From Gp6-AA40 sp035496255 (lineage in GTDB: Bacteria > Acidobacteriota > Vicinamibacteria > Vicinamibacterales > UBA2999), in NCBI GenBank assembly GCA_035496255.1, contig DATJEU010000067.1, forward strand, positions 1-64,000: a DNA stretch of 64,000 nt, in the 5' to 3' direction. Positions 54,645 through 62,484 of this stretch are shown piece after piece. The position numbers were made by a program, and so were the translations under genes. Under the pieces are notes generated by a model, which made no database searches, was not told where the DNA came from, and saw nothing but the letters and a program-made list of their open reading frames with translations. Each line of letters begins with the position of its first letter. Within the stretch, counting starts at the first letter, position 1.

Positions 54645-55603
54645 CCGCCGGGATCGTTCTTGCGGGCGGCAAGTCGACGCGCATGGGCACATCGAAGGCC
54701 TCGCTGCCATTCGGGGACGAGACGATGCTGCAGCGTGTGGTGCGCATCCTCGGCGGCCTCGTGCATCCCATCGTCGTCGTCGCTGCCGCGGGCCAGGACC
54801 TGCCGCCGCTGCCGGCCGACGTCATCATCACGCGAGATGAACGCGAGGGACGCGGTCCACTCGAGGGCCTGCGGGCAGGGCTGAAGGCGCTGCCGCCGGA
54901 CGCCGAACGCGCATACGTGACGAGTTGCGACGTCCCGTTGCTCGTGCCGTCATTCGTCTCCGAGATGTTGGCACTTGCCGAAGGTCACGACGCCGCCGTC
55001 ATGGAAATCGACGGCTTCACCCACCCGCTGTCCGCGGTCTACAGCCGTGCGACGCTGTCACACGTCGAGGATCTGCTGGCGCACGAGCGGCTGCGCCCTG
55101 TATTTCTCTACGAACGTGTCGATACGCGACGCGTCCGCCCGGTTGAACTGAAATCCGATCCGGAACTGCGCTCGCTGCGCAATCTCAACACGCCGGACGA
55201 CTACCAGGCCGCCCTCAAAGAGATCCTGATGACGAGTGACGAGCAGGCGATTCGCGAGGTCGTGGACACGTGGATGCGCGCGAGCCGCGCCGGCGACACC
55301 GCCACCGTGCTCAGCCTGATGACCGATGACGTCGTGTTCATGACGCCGGGCCGTGAACCGTTCGGCAAGGACGTGTTCCGCTCGCAATCAGGAGCGATAG
55401 AGGATGTACAGATCGACGGGCGCGCCGAGATCGTGGAATTGAAGGTCCTCGGCGACTGGGCCTATCTCCGCAATCACATCGACCTGACGATCACGCCGCC
55501 GGGCGGCACGCCACAGAAGCGCGCCGGTTACACACTTACCCTTCTGCAGAAACAAGCCGATGGCCGGTGGCTGCTCGCACGCGACGCGAATCTTGTGACG
55601 TAG
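54641..55603 (+). CDS. mobA: MobA-type guanylyltransferase fused to a SnoaL-like domain
   Basis: 320 residues. Residues 1-200 are MobA-like: LAGGKSTRMGTSKASLPFG (GTP-binding loop), VVVAAAGQDLPPLP, EREGRGPLEGLRAGL and TSCDVPLL. Residues about 203-320 are a SnoaL/DUF4440-type domain (EQAIREVVDTWMRASRAGDTATVLSLMTDDVVFMTPG, GRWLLARDANLVT). MobA makes molybdopterin guanine dinucleotide, as needed by NasA and FdsA here. The fusion with a SnoaL domain is unusual and its role unknown. Confidence 0.92.
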   Translation: MTAGIVLAGGKSTRMGTSKASLPFGDETMLQRVVRILGGLVHPIVVVAAAGQDLPPLPADVIITRDEREGRGPLEGLRAGLKALPPDAERAYVTSCDVPLLVPSFVSEMLALAEGHDAAVMEIDGFTHPLSAVYSRATLSHVEDLLAHERLRPVFLYERVDTRRVRPVELKSDPELRSLRNLNTPDDYQAALKEILMTSDEQAIREVVDTWMRASRAGDTATVLSLMTDDVVFMTPGREPFGKDVFRSQSGAIEDVQIDGRAEIVELKVLGDWAYLRNHIDLTITPPGGTPQKRAGYTLTLLQKQADGRWLLARDANLVT

Positions 55604-55629
55604 AATGCGCGCTTCACACGGAGGACTGC

Positions 55630-56556
55630 GTGAAGAACATTGCCCTCGTGCTCGGGGTGGTCGCGAGCCTGGCCCTTCCGGTCATCGCGCAACAGCCAGC
55701 CGCGAACACGTGTAATCGCGCCTGTCTCACCGGTGTCGTCGATACCTATCTGAAAGCGCTCACCGCCAACACCCCAAACGGGGTGCCCGTCGCACCCAAC
55801 GTGAGGATCACGCAGAACGGCAAGTCGGTGCCGATCGCCGGCACGTTCTGGGAATCCGCCGACAAGGTCGGCTACCGCTTCGACATCGTCAACGAGCGAC
55901 AGGGCGATACGGGCACAGAGGCGGTGATCCAGAACGCCGACGGCAGCAAGACGATGTTCATGGTGCGGCTGAAGGTGGTGAACGGACGCATCACTGAACT
56001 CGAGACGATCAAGGCGAATCAGGGCGAAGCGGATCGGCTGTGGGGACCGGACAACCTCAAGGAGGTGTCATCCGAACTGCTCCACTCGTACCGTGAGGCG
56101 GACCGCGATTCGTACTATGCGCTCATTGCCGCCGCCGAAAGCTACTGGCGCGCGTTTCAGACCAACGGGACGAAGGACTATCACCCAGCGGCCCTGCTGC
56201 CGGATGCACGACGGTTCGAGAACGGTGTGCAGACGACAGGCATGGTGCGCGACGGCCAGTTCGTGTCGGCGATCGAAGGCTTCGACACTGGCCGGTTCGT
56301 CGGTCGTAACCTGTGGGACCGCCGCTATCCGGTCGTCGACGAGGAACGCGGGATCGTCCTGTCGATCGTGCGCTTCGGTCTCAAGGACGGCGTGAAGAGC
56401 CAGAGCGCGGCCACGACCAACGATCGGCTCGTCGCCGAGTTCTTCGTCGTCAAGGGCGGCAGGATCCAGGAGATCCACGCGGTCCTGTTCAACCTGCCGG
56501 ACGCCCAGCCGACGGGATGGGAACCGATGTACGGACCGAAGCGCGGCGGCAACTGA
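55630..56556 (+). CDS. secreted protein, unknown
   Basis: 308 residues from GTG with ribosome site GGAGGACTGC. Signal peptide (VKNIALVLGVVASLALPVIAQ), then CNRACLTGVVDTYLKALTANTP and a long soluble domain containing FWESADKVGYRFDIVNERQGDTGTEAVIQ and YALIAAAESYWRAFQTNGTKDY. It may contain two related nuclear-transport-factor-2-like domains. No activity known. Confidence 0.75.
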   Translation: MKNIALVLGVVASLALPVIAQQPAANTCNRACLTGVVDTYLKALTANTPNGVPVAPNVRITQNGKSVPIAGTFWESADKVGYRFDIVNERQGDTGTEAVIQNADGSKTMFMVRLKVVNGRITELETIKANQGEADRLWGPDNLKEVSSELLHSYREADRDSYYALIAAAESYWRAFQTNGTKDYHPAALLPDARRFENGVQTTGMVRDGQFVSAIEGFDTGRFVGRNLWDRRYPVVDEERGIVLSIVRFGLKDGVKSQSAATTNDRLVAEFFVVKGGRIQEIHAVLFNLPDAQPTGWEPMYGPKRGGN

Positions 56557-56560
56557 CTCT

Positions 56561-56646
56561 GGTGGGGCGAGCCTTTCAGGCTCGGCGCGCGAACCCGCAG
56601 GCTCGCGCCACAGGTGATGAAAGGCCGACCTGAAGGTCGCCGGCGA
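56561..56646. repeat. cluster of type C palindromes
   Basis: GGTGGGGCGAGCCTTTCAGG (56561), then GAACCCGCAGGCTCGCGCCA and AAGGCCGACCTGAAGGTCGC. Contains the same GGGGCGAGCCT core as 20133 and 53072. It abuts the 5' end of a TIGR03435 fragment. Confidence 0.85.
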
Positions 56647-56648
56647 CG

Positions 56649-57281
56649 ATGGATGAGGGCGGACCCGCCTGGCTCGACATCGAGGTCTACGACGTACAGG
56701 CCAAGTTCGACCAGGAATTCCGGCTGTCCTCCAGCCTGGGGTTGCCGCCGGAGGGCGAGCTGGCATTACGGACGCTGCTGGCCGAACGTTTTCACCTGAA
56801 AGCACACACCGAGATACAGCGACGGCCGGTTTACGAGATGGTGGTCAAGCGAGCGGACGGGCGGCTCGGACCGAATCTGAAACCCTCGAAGGGCGGCTGC
56901 ATTCCGTTCTCCAAGCGCGAACCGATCAATGTCGGCCTGGTCCTGGATCAACCAGGCGCCAACGATCCGAAGCCACTGCGGCCCTGCATGGCGGCGGTCT
57001 CGATCATGGCGATTACGCTCGAGAACGAACCAATGGCGGACTGGGCCCGGCTCCTGTCGGTGAGGCCGCAGCTCGATCGTACGGTCATCGATCGCACTGG
57101 CCTGACGGGTGACTTCGACTTCAGGCTGGTCAACGAGGCCGCGATGCAGGCAGGTGCGCCGCTGCTGGAGGCGCCGATCAAGCCGCAGATGGAATCGCAG
57201 CTCGGTCTCACTTTGCGGGACGCGGAAGGCGACGTCGAGGTCCTAGTGATCGACAGCATCGACCACCCGACGGAGAACTAA
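56649..57281 (+). pseudogene. N-terminally truncated TIGR03435 protein
   Basis: The longest frame gives 210 residues beginning MDEGGPAWLDIEVYDVQAKF. It covers the middle and end of the family (LRTLLAERFHLKAHTE, DRTGLTGDFDFRLVNE, VEVLVIDSIDHPTEN), but lacks the signal peptide and the FEVASVKP opening seen in the neighbour at 50428. The missing part coincides with the palindromic cluster just upstream, so the gene was probably broken there. It may still be translated, but as a cytoplasmic fragment. Confidence 0.75.
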
Positions 57282-58453
57282 GAGAAGCTGTCGATGGCGG
57301 CGAGCGCGCGAGGCCGGACCGACCAGCCGTAGCCGGCCGCCAGCGCCAGCGCCGCGATCGGGAACGCGCAGAAACCGGCCCACCCGCCGAGCTGCAGTCC
57401 GAGTGGACCGAGATAGGCGCCGACCGCGCCGCCAGACATGAACGCGGTCATGTAGACGGTGTTCAGCCGGCCGCGCGCGTGCGGCGCCACCGCGTAGATG
57501 CGCGACTGGTTGGCGACGTGGCACGACTGCACGCCGGCGTCCACCAGGATGATCGCGGTGACGAGACCGGTGAGCGTCCGGCCGGCAGTCAACAGCACGA
57601 GGTAACCGGCGAGCGTCGTGACGATCGCGATCAGGATCGCGCGGTCGGTGCCGTAGCGATCCGTCAGCCGTCCAACCATCGGCGCCGCCGTGGCGCTCGC
57701 CGCACCAAGCAATCCGAACATGCCGGCCGCGGTCGTCCCGAAGTCGTACGGCGGCGTCCGCAGCAGGAACACCAGCGTGGTCCACAGTGCCGCGAAGCTC
57801 GTGAACATCAGAAACGCGATCAGCGCCGCCTGTCGCACCACGGCGTGTTCGCGCGCCAGCGTCACGATCGACTTCATCAGTTCTGGCCATGACGGCGCCG
57901 CATCGGGCCGGCTCTCCGGAAGTGCCAGCCGCATGATCGCCGCGAGCACGAGCATCACCACGGCCGCCACCCAATACACGGCGCGCCAGCCGAAGTGATC
58001 GCCGAACACGCCGCTGAACGATCGCGCCAGCAGCACGCCGATCAGCAGTCCGCTGATCACGGTGCCGACGATGCGGCCGCGCTGCTGCGGCGGAGCGAGA
58101 TGAGCTGCGAGGGGGACGACAACGTGGACGCCGGCCGTGGTCGTGCCGAGAATGAAACTCGCCGCGGACAGCCAGACCACCGAGGGCGCTACGGCCATCG
58201 CCGCGAGCGCGAGTGCGCCACCGGCGAGCAGCATGGCGATCAGGCCACGACGCTCGTGCTTGTCGCCGAGCGGCACGAAGAACAGCATGCCCACGGCGCT
58301 GCCCGCCTGCGCCAGCATCGCCACGGTGCCGATCTCCACGACGCCGATACCGAAGTCGCGCGCCATGTCCGCAAGCAGCGGCTGCGCGTAGTAGATGTTG
58401 GCGACAATCGCGCCCGCGCTGATCGCAAGGAGATAGACGACGCTCCGCGACAT
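57278..58453 (-). CDS. MFS transporter (YnfM/drug exporter type)
   Basis: 391 residues, twelve membrane helices, with GDKHERRGLI in loop 2-3 and NIYYAQPLLADMA at the start of TM1-2, typical of the YnfM-like MFS group. The substrate is unknown. The 3' end overlaps the TIGR03435 fragment by 4 bp. Confidence 0.88.
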   Translation of the reverse strand: MSRSVVYLLAISAGAIVANIYYAQPLLADMARDFGIGVVEIGTVAMLAQAGSAVGMLFFVPLGDKHERRGLIAMLLAGGALALAAMAVAPSVVWLSAASFILGTTTAGVHVVVPLAAHLAPPQQRGRIVGTVISGLLIGVLLARSFSGVFGDHFGWRAVYWVAAVVMLVLAAIMRLALPESRPDAAPSWPELMKSIVTLAREHAVVRQAALIAFLMFTSFAALWTTLVFLLRTPPYDFGTTAAGMFGLLGAASATAAPMVGRLTDRYGTDRAILIAIVTTLAGYLVLLTAGRTLTGLVTAIILVDAGVQSCHVANQSRIYAVAPHARGRLNTVYMTAFMSGGAVGAYLGPLGLQLGGWAGFCAFPIAALALAAGYGWSVRPRALAAIDSFS

Positions 58454-58454
58454 C

Positions 58455-58600
58455 ACGGGTTCTCAGGTTCACGGGTGCGCGGGTGCATAGGTTCTAGTTT
58501 TCGGGTGCACGGTTCGCGGTTCACAGATCGTTCGGGGTTCGCGAACCGCGAACCGGAACCTCCCGCGAACTCAGGAACCAAGCACCCACGAACCAGAATC
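58455..58600. repeat. GGGTTCT/GGTTCAC-type array with inverted arm
   Basis: Left part ACGGGTTCTCAGGTTCACGG and GCACGGTTCGCGGTTC; right part GTTCGCGAACCGCGAACC and CACCCACGAACC roughly inverse. It lies upstream of the MFS gene and downstream of the secreted-protein gene. No gene is seen from 58457 to 58633. Confidence 0.7.
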
Positions 58601-58633
58601 CGCGCACCGTGCGCGCGGGGACCATGAACCGTT

Positions 58634-59068
58634 CTAGAGATGCTTGATCGAAAACGGTCCCTTCTCGCTGCCCTTGGTGTAGGTGCCGACGATGCTGCGG
58701 TTGCCGCCGACGGGATTCTGCATCCGGCCTTCGAGCGTGAGATCGCCGACGACGATCTTCACGTTGAAGACTGGCGCAATCGCGGCGACCGCATCGGGGT
58801 TGCCGGCGCGGCCGCTGCCCGGCTTCCCGGGAATGATGTCCATCGTCACCGAGGTGATCGGTTGCGAGCCCTGCCCCGGGTTCATGATCCCGGTGGCCTT
58901 GCTGCCGTCCCACTTCATGACGAACGTAAGGTCGTGCTTCTGGTTGCCGGTGCCGTAGTCACCGTACCAGTTCCCCGTCATGGGATATCCCTCCTGCGCC
59001 CGCAGCGGAATCGCCACAGCCAGCAGGGCCACCATCAGCAGGATCACACCAAGACAGCTTCTACGCAT
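58634..59068 (-). CDS. small secreted protein, unknown
   Basis: 144 residues with signal peptide (MRRSCLGVILLMVALLAVAIPLRA). The mature part YPMTGNWYGDYGTGNQKHDLTFVMKWDGSKATGIMNPG...TLEGRMQNPVGGNRSIVGTYT looks like a lipocalin/DUF-type beta barrel. No family assigned. It is in the same direction as the two following secreted proteins and separated from the next by a repeat. Confidence 0.75.
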   Translation of the reverse strand: MRRSCLGVILLMVALLAVAIPLRAQEGYPMTGNWYGDYGTGNQKHDLTFVMKWDGSKATGIMNPGQGSQPITSVTMDIIPGKPGSGRAGNPDAVAAIAPVFNVKIVVGDLTLEGRMQNPVGGNRSIVGTYTKGSEKGPFSIKHL

Positions 59069-59074
59069 CGCGCT

Positions 59075-59125
59075 CACCTCAGCACCTTCGTCTCGCACCC
59101 TCGTCTCGCACCTCGGTCTCGCACC
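59075..59125. repeat. TCGTCTCGCACC tandem repeat
   Basis: Three imperfect 12-13 bp units: TCGTCTCGCACCC, TCGTCTCGCACC, TCGGTCTCGCACC. It fills the 61-bp gap between two minus-strand secreted-protein genes. Confidence 0.85.
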
Positions 59126-59129
59126 GCCG

Positions 59130-60023
59130 TCACGGCACATAGAACTTGGAGTTATCAATCGACTCCTGCGTGCCGACCATCAGCTCGGGACCCTGGTTGT
59201 ACTGCTGACAGATGTATTCGAAGGGTTCCTCACCCGCGCGGCGCCGCAACTGGAACTTCTGCGTCGTCCACGGCCGGGTGTAGGCACCGGGATCGTCGAT
59301 GATCGCCTGGTATTCCATCGTTTCCATGTTCAACCGCGTGAAGCGCTCGGTGAACTTGAGCTGCTGGGTGTGCGGCGTGCCGCGCGTGTCCATCCAGAAC
59401 TTCTCGTTGAGCCCGCGGGTTTCGACGACGAGCGTGTCGCCCTCCCAGTGGCCGATCGAGTAGCCGTAGTTGGTCGGCGGAATCTTCGCAGGGAACTGGC
59501 GGCCATCGAGATAGATGATGCGGTACGAGTTCGGCCCGCCGTTGTCGATGATGTACATCCGCTTCAGGTCGGGCACCTCGACGAACTCGGTGCCGTACGG
59601 GGTCGAGAACTGACGCGAGACGCCGGACGCCTTGCACCGCGTGTGCGGTTCGAACTGATCGATCTGGCGAATGTCGTAGGCGGCACGTGCCCACGGCTGG
59701 AACGGCACCTGATCGAGCATGCCCTGCGGCAACGTGGTGACGCCGGCGCCCCAGCCGTCAACCGGCTTGCCCGGAATCGAACCCAGGATCGGCTTGCCGT
59801 CAGGCCATCGCGGCGTCGCCGCCGGCGGCGGCCCCTGCTGTCCCCGGCCACGACCCTGTCCGCCGCGACCTTGCCCGCCCCCTCGGCCACCACCTGCGGC
59901 CCCGGCGGCGCGACCCTGACCCTGGGCCGGAGTCCCGCCCTGTCCGGCGGGCGCCTGTCCGATGACATCCGCGCCGGCTACGGTGAAAGCCAGGATGAAT
60001 GCTGCAGCGCTGACTAGTCTCAT
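59130..60023 (-). CDS. secreted protein with Gly/Arg-rich linker
   Basis: 297 residues. Signal peptide (LVSAAAFILAFTVAGADVIG), then a low-complexity Gly/Gln/Arg linker (about residues 25-70) and a C-terminal domain shared with the next gene: PFQPWARAAYD, YGYSIGHWEGDTLVVETRGLNEKFWMDTRGTPHT, LKFTERFTRLNMETMEYQAIIDDPGAYTRPWT. The shared domain is common in acidobacteria and unassigned. Likely exported and possibly disordered at the N-terminus. Confidence 0.8.
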   Translation of the reverse strand: MRLVSAAAFILAFTVAGADVIGQAPAGQGGTPAQGQGRAAGAAGGGRGGGQGRGGQGRGRGQQGPPPAATPRWPDGKPILGSIPGKPVDGWGAGVTTLPQGMLDQVPFQPWARAAYDIRQIDQFEPHTRCKASGVSRQFSTPYGTEFVEVPDLKRMYIIDNGGPNSYRIIYLDGRQFPAKIPPTNYGYSIGHWEGDTLVVETRGLNEKFWMDTRGTPHTQQLKFTERFTRLNMETMEYQAIIDDPGAYTRPWTTQKFQLRRRAGEEPFEYICQQYNQGPELMVGTQESIDNSKFYVP

Positions 60024-60033
60024 CGCATCCTCT

Positions 60034-60147
60034 CGCCCGGCTGAAGCCGGGCACTACAATCTTTGCCGTCGGGCCTGCTTTGCGAGGCCCGGCCTGCGCC
60101 TGTGTTGCCGGGTCTGCTTCGCGGGACCCGACCTACACGGCGCGGCC
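60034..60147. repeat. palindromic elements, CCCGGC and GGGCC types
   Basis: CCCGGCTGAAGCCGGGC, CGGGCCTGCTTTGCGAGGCC and CGGGTCTGCTTCGCGGGACC lie in series between two paralogous secreted-protein genes. All are variants of a stem with a short central loop, as in types A-C. Confidence 0.8.
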
Positions 60148-60152
60148 AACAA

Positions 60153-61277
60153 TTAGGGCCGGTCGTCCTGACACAGGAAGTACGGCGTTTCTTCTCCGGG
60201 CACCCACTTCAGGTTCCAGCTGCTCTTCCACGAGCGCGTGTATGCGCCCGGGTCGTCCACCGTCACCTCGTAGTGCAGGGTTCCCATGTCGGGCCGCGTG
60301 AACCGTTCGACCAGGTGCAGCAGGTCGGTGTGCGGCAGGCCGCCGTTGTCGAACCAGAACTCGTCGTTGAACGACCGCGTATCGACCACCCAGGTGTCTT
60401 TTTCCCAGTGCGCGACCGCCTGGCCGTAGAACAGCGGATTGTCGTCGTCGCCGCCCAATTGTCCCACCTGCTTGCGACCGTCGGTGTAGACGATGCGGCG
60501 ATTGCGATTGCCCATCCCGAGCATGACGAACACGCGCTTGAAGTCCGGCTGCTCGACGAACTGCAGTCCGGAAACGCGCTGCTCGAACTGACGCGGTCCG
60601 CCCGGCGGCTTGCACGCCTGGTACATCGGGTCGTGCGAGAGTGAGTCGGCCTGCCGCTCCTTGTAGAGCGCCAGCGCCCACGGCTGCATCGGCGCGACTT
60701 TGGGCGCGTCGGCGATGTTCTTCAGCAGCCCGTACTCGTCCATCGCGATGTTCTGCCCGTCTTCCGACAGGCCGAACTTCGTCGGATAGCCCCAGTAGCC
60801 GGTCTCTCCCGGCGGTGGACCGAGACGAGGTTGACCGCTGGGCCACCGCGGCGTCGGACCCGTCGCGACGGGCCGCGGCTTCGGCGTCCCGTTGGTGCCG
60901 ACGAAGATCGGCTTGTTCGACGAGGTCATCGTCACCTTGTTGCCGGAGATCTGCTTGCTGCCGTTACGCGCGGCGTAGCCCTCGACGCGAATCGTCTCGC
61001 CGAGCGGCAGCATGTCCTGATTCCAGCCGGCGTCCTCGAGCAACAACGGGTTCTCGACTTCGACGGCCCAGAGCGCCGGCAGCGCCTGTCCCTGCCCCGG
61101 GACTTTCATCAGGATGTGCACGTACGGGTTTGCCCAGTCGATCTGGGTGACCGTGCCGGTGAGCGTGAGTGGCTTCTTGAGATCGAACTTCGCACCAGGT
61201 GTGTGCTGAGCGAAGACACTAATAGTCCCGAGCAGCAGGGCGAGGCCTGCGGCTCCCGCGACGATGATTCGCCTCAT
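60153..61277 (-). CDS. DUF6152-type secreted protein
   Basis: 374 residues. Signal peptide (VAGAAGLALLLGTISVFAQ), an N-terminal DUF6152-like beta domain (KFDLKKPLTLTGTVTQIDWANPYVHILMKV, about 28-120), then a C-terminal domain related to the whole of the previous protein (MQPWALALYKERQ, AVAHWEKDTWVVDTRSFNDEFWFDNGGLPHTD, GTLHYEVTVDDPGAYTRSWK). No enzyme motif. It is paralogous to the protein at 59130. Confidence 0.85.
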   Translation of the reverse strand: MRRIIVAGAAGLALLLGTISVFAQHTPGAKFDLKKPLTLTGTVTQIDWANPYVHILMKVPGQGQALPALWAVEVENPLLLEDAGWNQDMLPLGETIRVEGYAARNGSKQISGNKVTMTSSNKPIFVGTNGTPKPRPVATGPTPRWPSGQPRLGPPPGETGYWGYPTKFGLSEDGQNIAMDEYGLLKNIADAPKVAPMQPWALALYKERQADSLSHDPMYQACKPPGGPRQFEQRVSGLQFVEQPDFKRVFVMLGMGNRNRRIVYTDGRKQVGQLGGDDDNPLFYGQAVAHWEKDTWVVDTRSFNDEFWFDNGGLPHTDLLHLVERFTRPDMGTLHYEVTVDDPGAYTRSWKSSWNLKWVPGEETPYFLCQDDRP

Positions 61278-61396
61278 CGAGGAGGTCCTCCCGATTTTTG
61301 AGCGCGAAATATACCGTTTGCGGCATAGAAAACGCCAGTGAATCTTGCGGACGGAGATCCGGCCGACCCGCAGGTCGGCGCCTGGCCGCTTTTTCC

Positions 61397-62425
61397 TTAG
61401 TTTTCCGTCGAAACCAGCCGCTGCAACGCCGGCGGCAATCGCGGCGCGTCGCTCGGAGTCACGCGTGCGGGAACCAGCGGCGCAGGACCGTGACTCTCGA
61501 GCGCCGCGCGACCCGTGGGGCCAAGCAGCAAGGCGACGAAGGCCACGGCCAGGTCACGACTCGGCGTCGTCGCGGCAAGGGTGATGCCCCACTCCGTCCG
61601 GCTCGCAGGAATCGTGACGGACGCCGGGGCACCGGGAATACCGGCCCCCGGGATCGTGATGCGGCTCGCGGCATATCGCCCTGGTGCGTCGCTCGACAGA
61701 TCGATCGAGTCGGGCAGCCGCGCGAAGCGGTAGGCGGGGTTCGTCGATGCTGCCGTGAGCGCGCTGTGCTCGTACGTCGTCTGGAAGTTGAAGTCCTTCC
61801 CGAGCGCGGGCGCGGGCGTCGCGCCGGTCGGATCCGCGACGTTGACCTGGTAGTGCGACAACAGCGCGTTGTAGAGGCCGGGCTTCTTCAGCGCCGCCTG
61901 CGCGAGCTCGAAGAGCATGTGCGATCGGTAGCCGCCGGGATCCATGAATGGATGCGCTCCGGCCATCCGCACGCCCGGCATGGTCAGCACGTCGTCCCAA
62001 CCGGCGGCCACTTGCGGGATCGAGGCCGGTGGCTGGAATGTTCCCGTGACCGGCAGCTTCGCCGCCTTCGGATCTGTGGCGAGATACGCGAGCACCATTC
62101 GTCCGTGGGCAAAAACGATCGAGTAGTCGGCCAGTTTCGACGGCTCGAGCAGCGTGTCGATGACGAGATGATCGGCCGGCGCGTAGACGTCGCATGGCAG
62201 TCGCCCCGCGGCAAAGCGTCGCGCGAGATCGACACTGCCGCCCGCGGTATCGACGACCTTCACGCCCGGATGCTCCCGTTCGAACTCGCGTTCGACCGGC
62301 GTGAACGCCGCCGTCAGGCTGCCCGCATGACACACGTTGAGTTGTGCCGGCTGCTGGGCATGAGCCGTGATCATGAGTCCGAGCACTCCCGCCAACGAAA
62401 CAGCAACAGGAGGGCGGACCTTCAT
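61397..62425 (-). CDS. wtpA: molybdate/tungstate-type substrate-binding protein (WtpA-like)
   Basis: 342 residues. Signal peptide (VAVSLAGVLGLMITAHA), then the class II binding-protein pattern LNVCHAGSLTAAFTPVEREFEREHPGVKVVDTAGGSVDLARRF...CDVYAPADHLVIDTLLEPSKLADYSIVFAHGRMVLAY. It resembles WtpA/ModA. No permease or ATPase gene follows, and a TonB-dependent receptor gene lies upstream, so it may work with distant ABC partners. The start ATG (62425) sits inside a perfect palindrome at 62413-62433, so the first residues (MKVRPP) come from the repeat. Confidence 0.8.
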   Translation of the reverse strand: MKVRPPVAVSLAGVLGLMITAHAQQPAQLNVCHAGSLTAAFTPVEREFEREHPGVKVVDTAGGSVDLARRFAAGRLPCDVYAPADHLVIDTLLEPSKLADYSIVFAHGRMVLAYLATDPKAAKLPVTGTFQPPASIPQVAAGWDDVLTMPGVRMAGAHPFMDPGGYRSHMLFELAQAALKKPGLYNALLSHYQVNVADPTGATPAPALGKDFNFQTTYEHSALTAASTNPAYRFARLPDSIDLSSDAPGRYAASRITIPGAGIPGAPASVTIPASRTEWGITLAATTPSRDLAVAFVALLLGPTGRAALESHGPAPLVPARVTPSDAPRLPPALQRLVSTEN

Positions 62426-62465
62426 GGTCCGCCTGCTGTAGGGGCGGGTCGTCAGACCCGCCCCC
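62413..62465. repeat. two palindromes at the start of wtpA
   Basis: GGCGGACC-ttcat-GGTCCGCC (62413-62433) has the minus-strand start codon in its loop. GGGGCGGGTC-gtca-GACCCGCCCC (62441-62465) lies just upstream. Together they separate the gene from the TonB receptor stop. Confidence 0.88.
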
Positions 62466-62484
62466 GCGCGACGCGCGGTGATCT

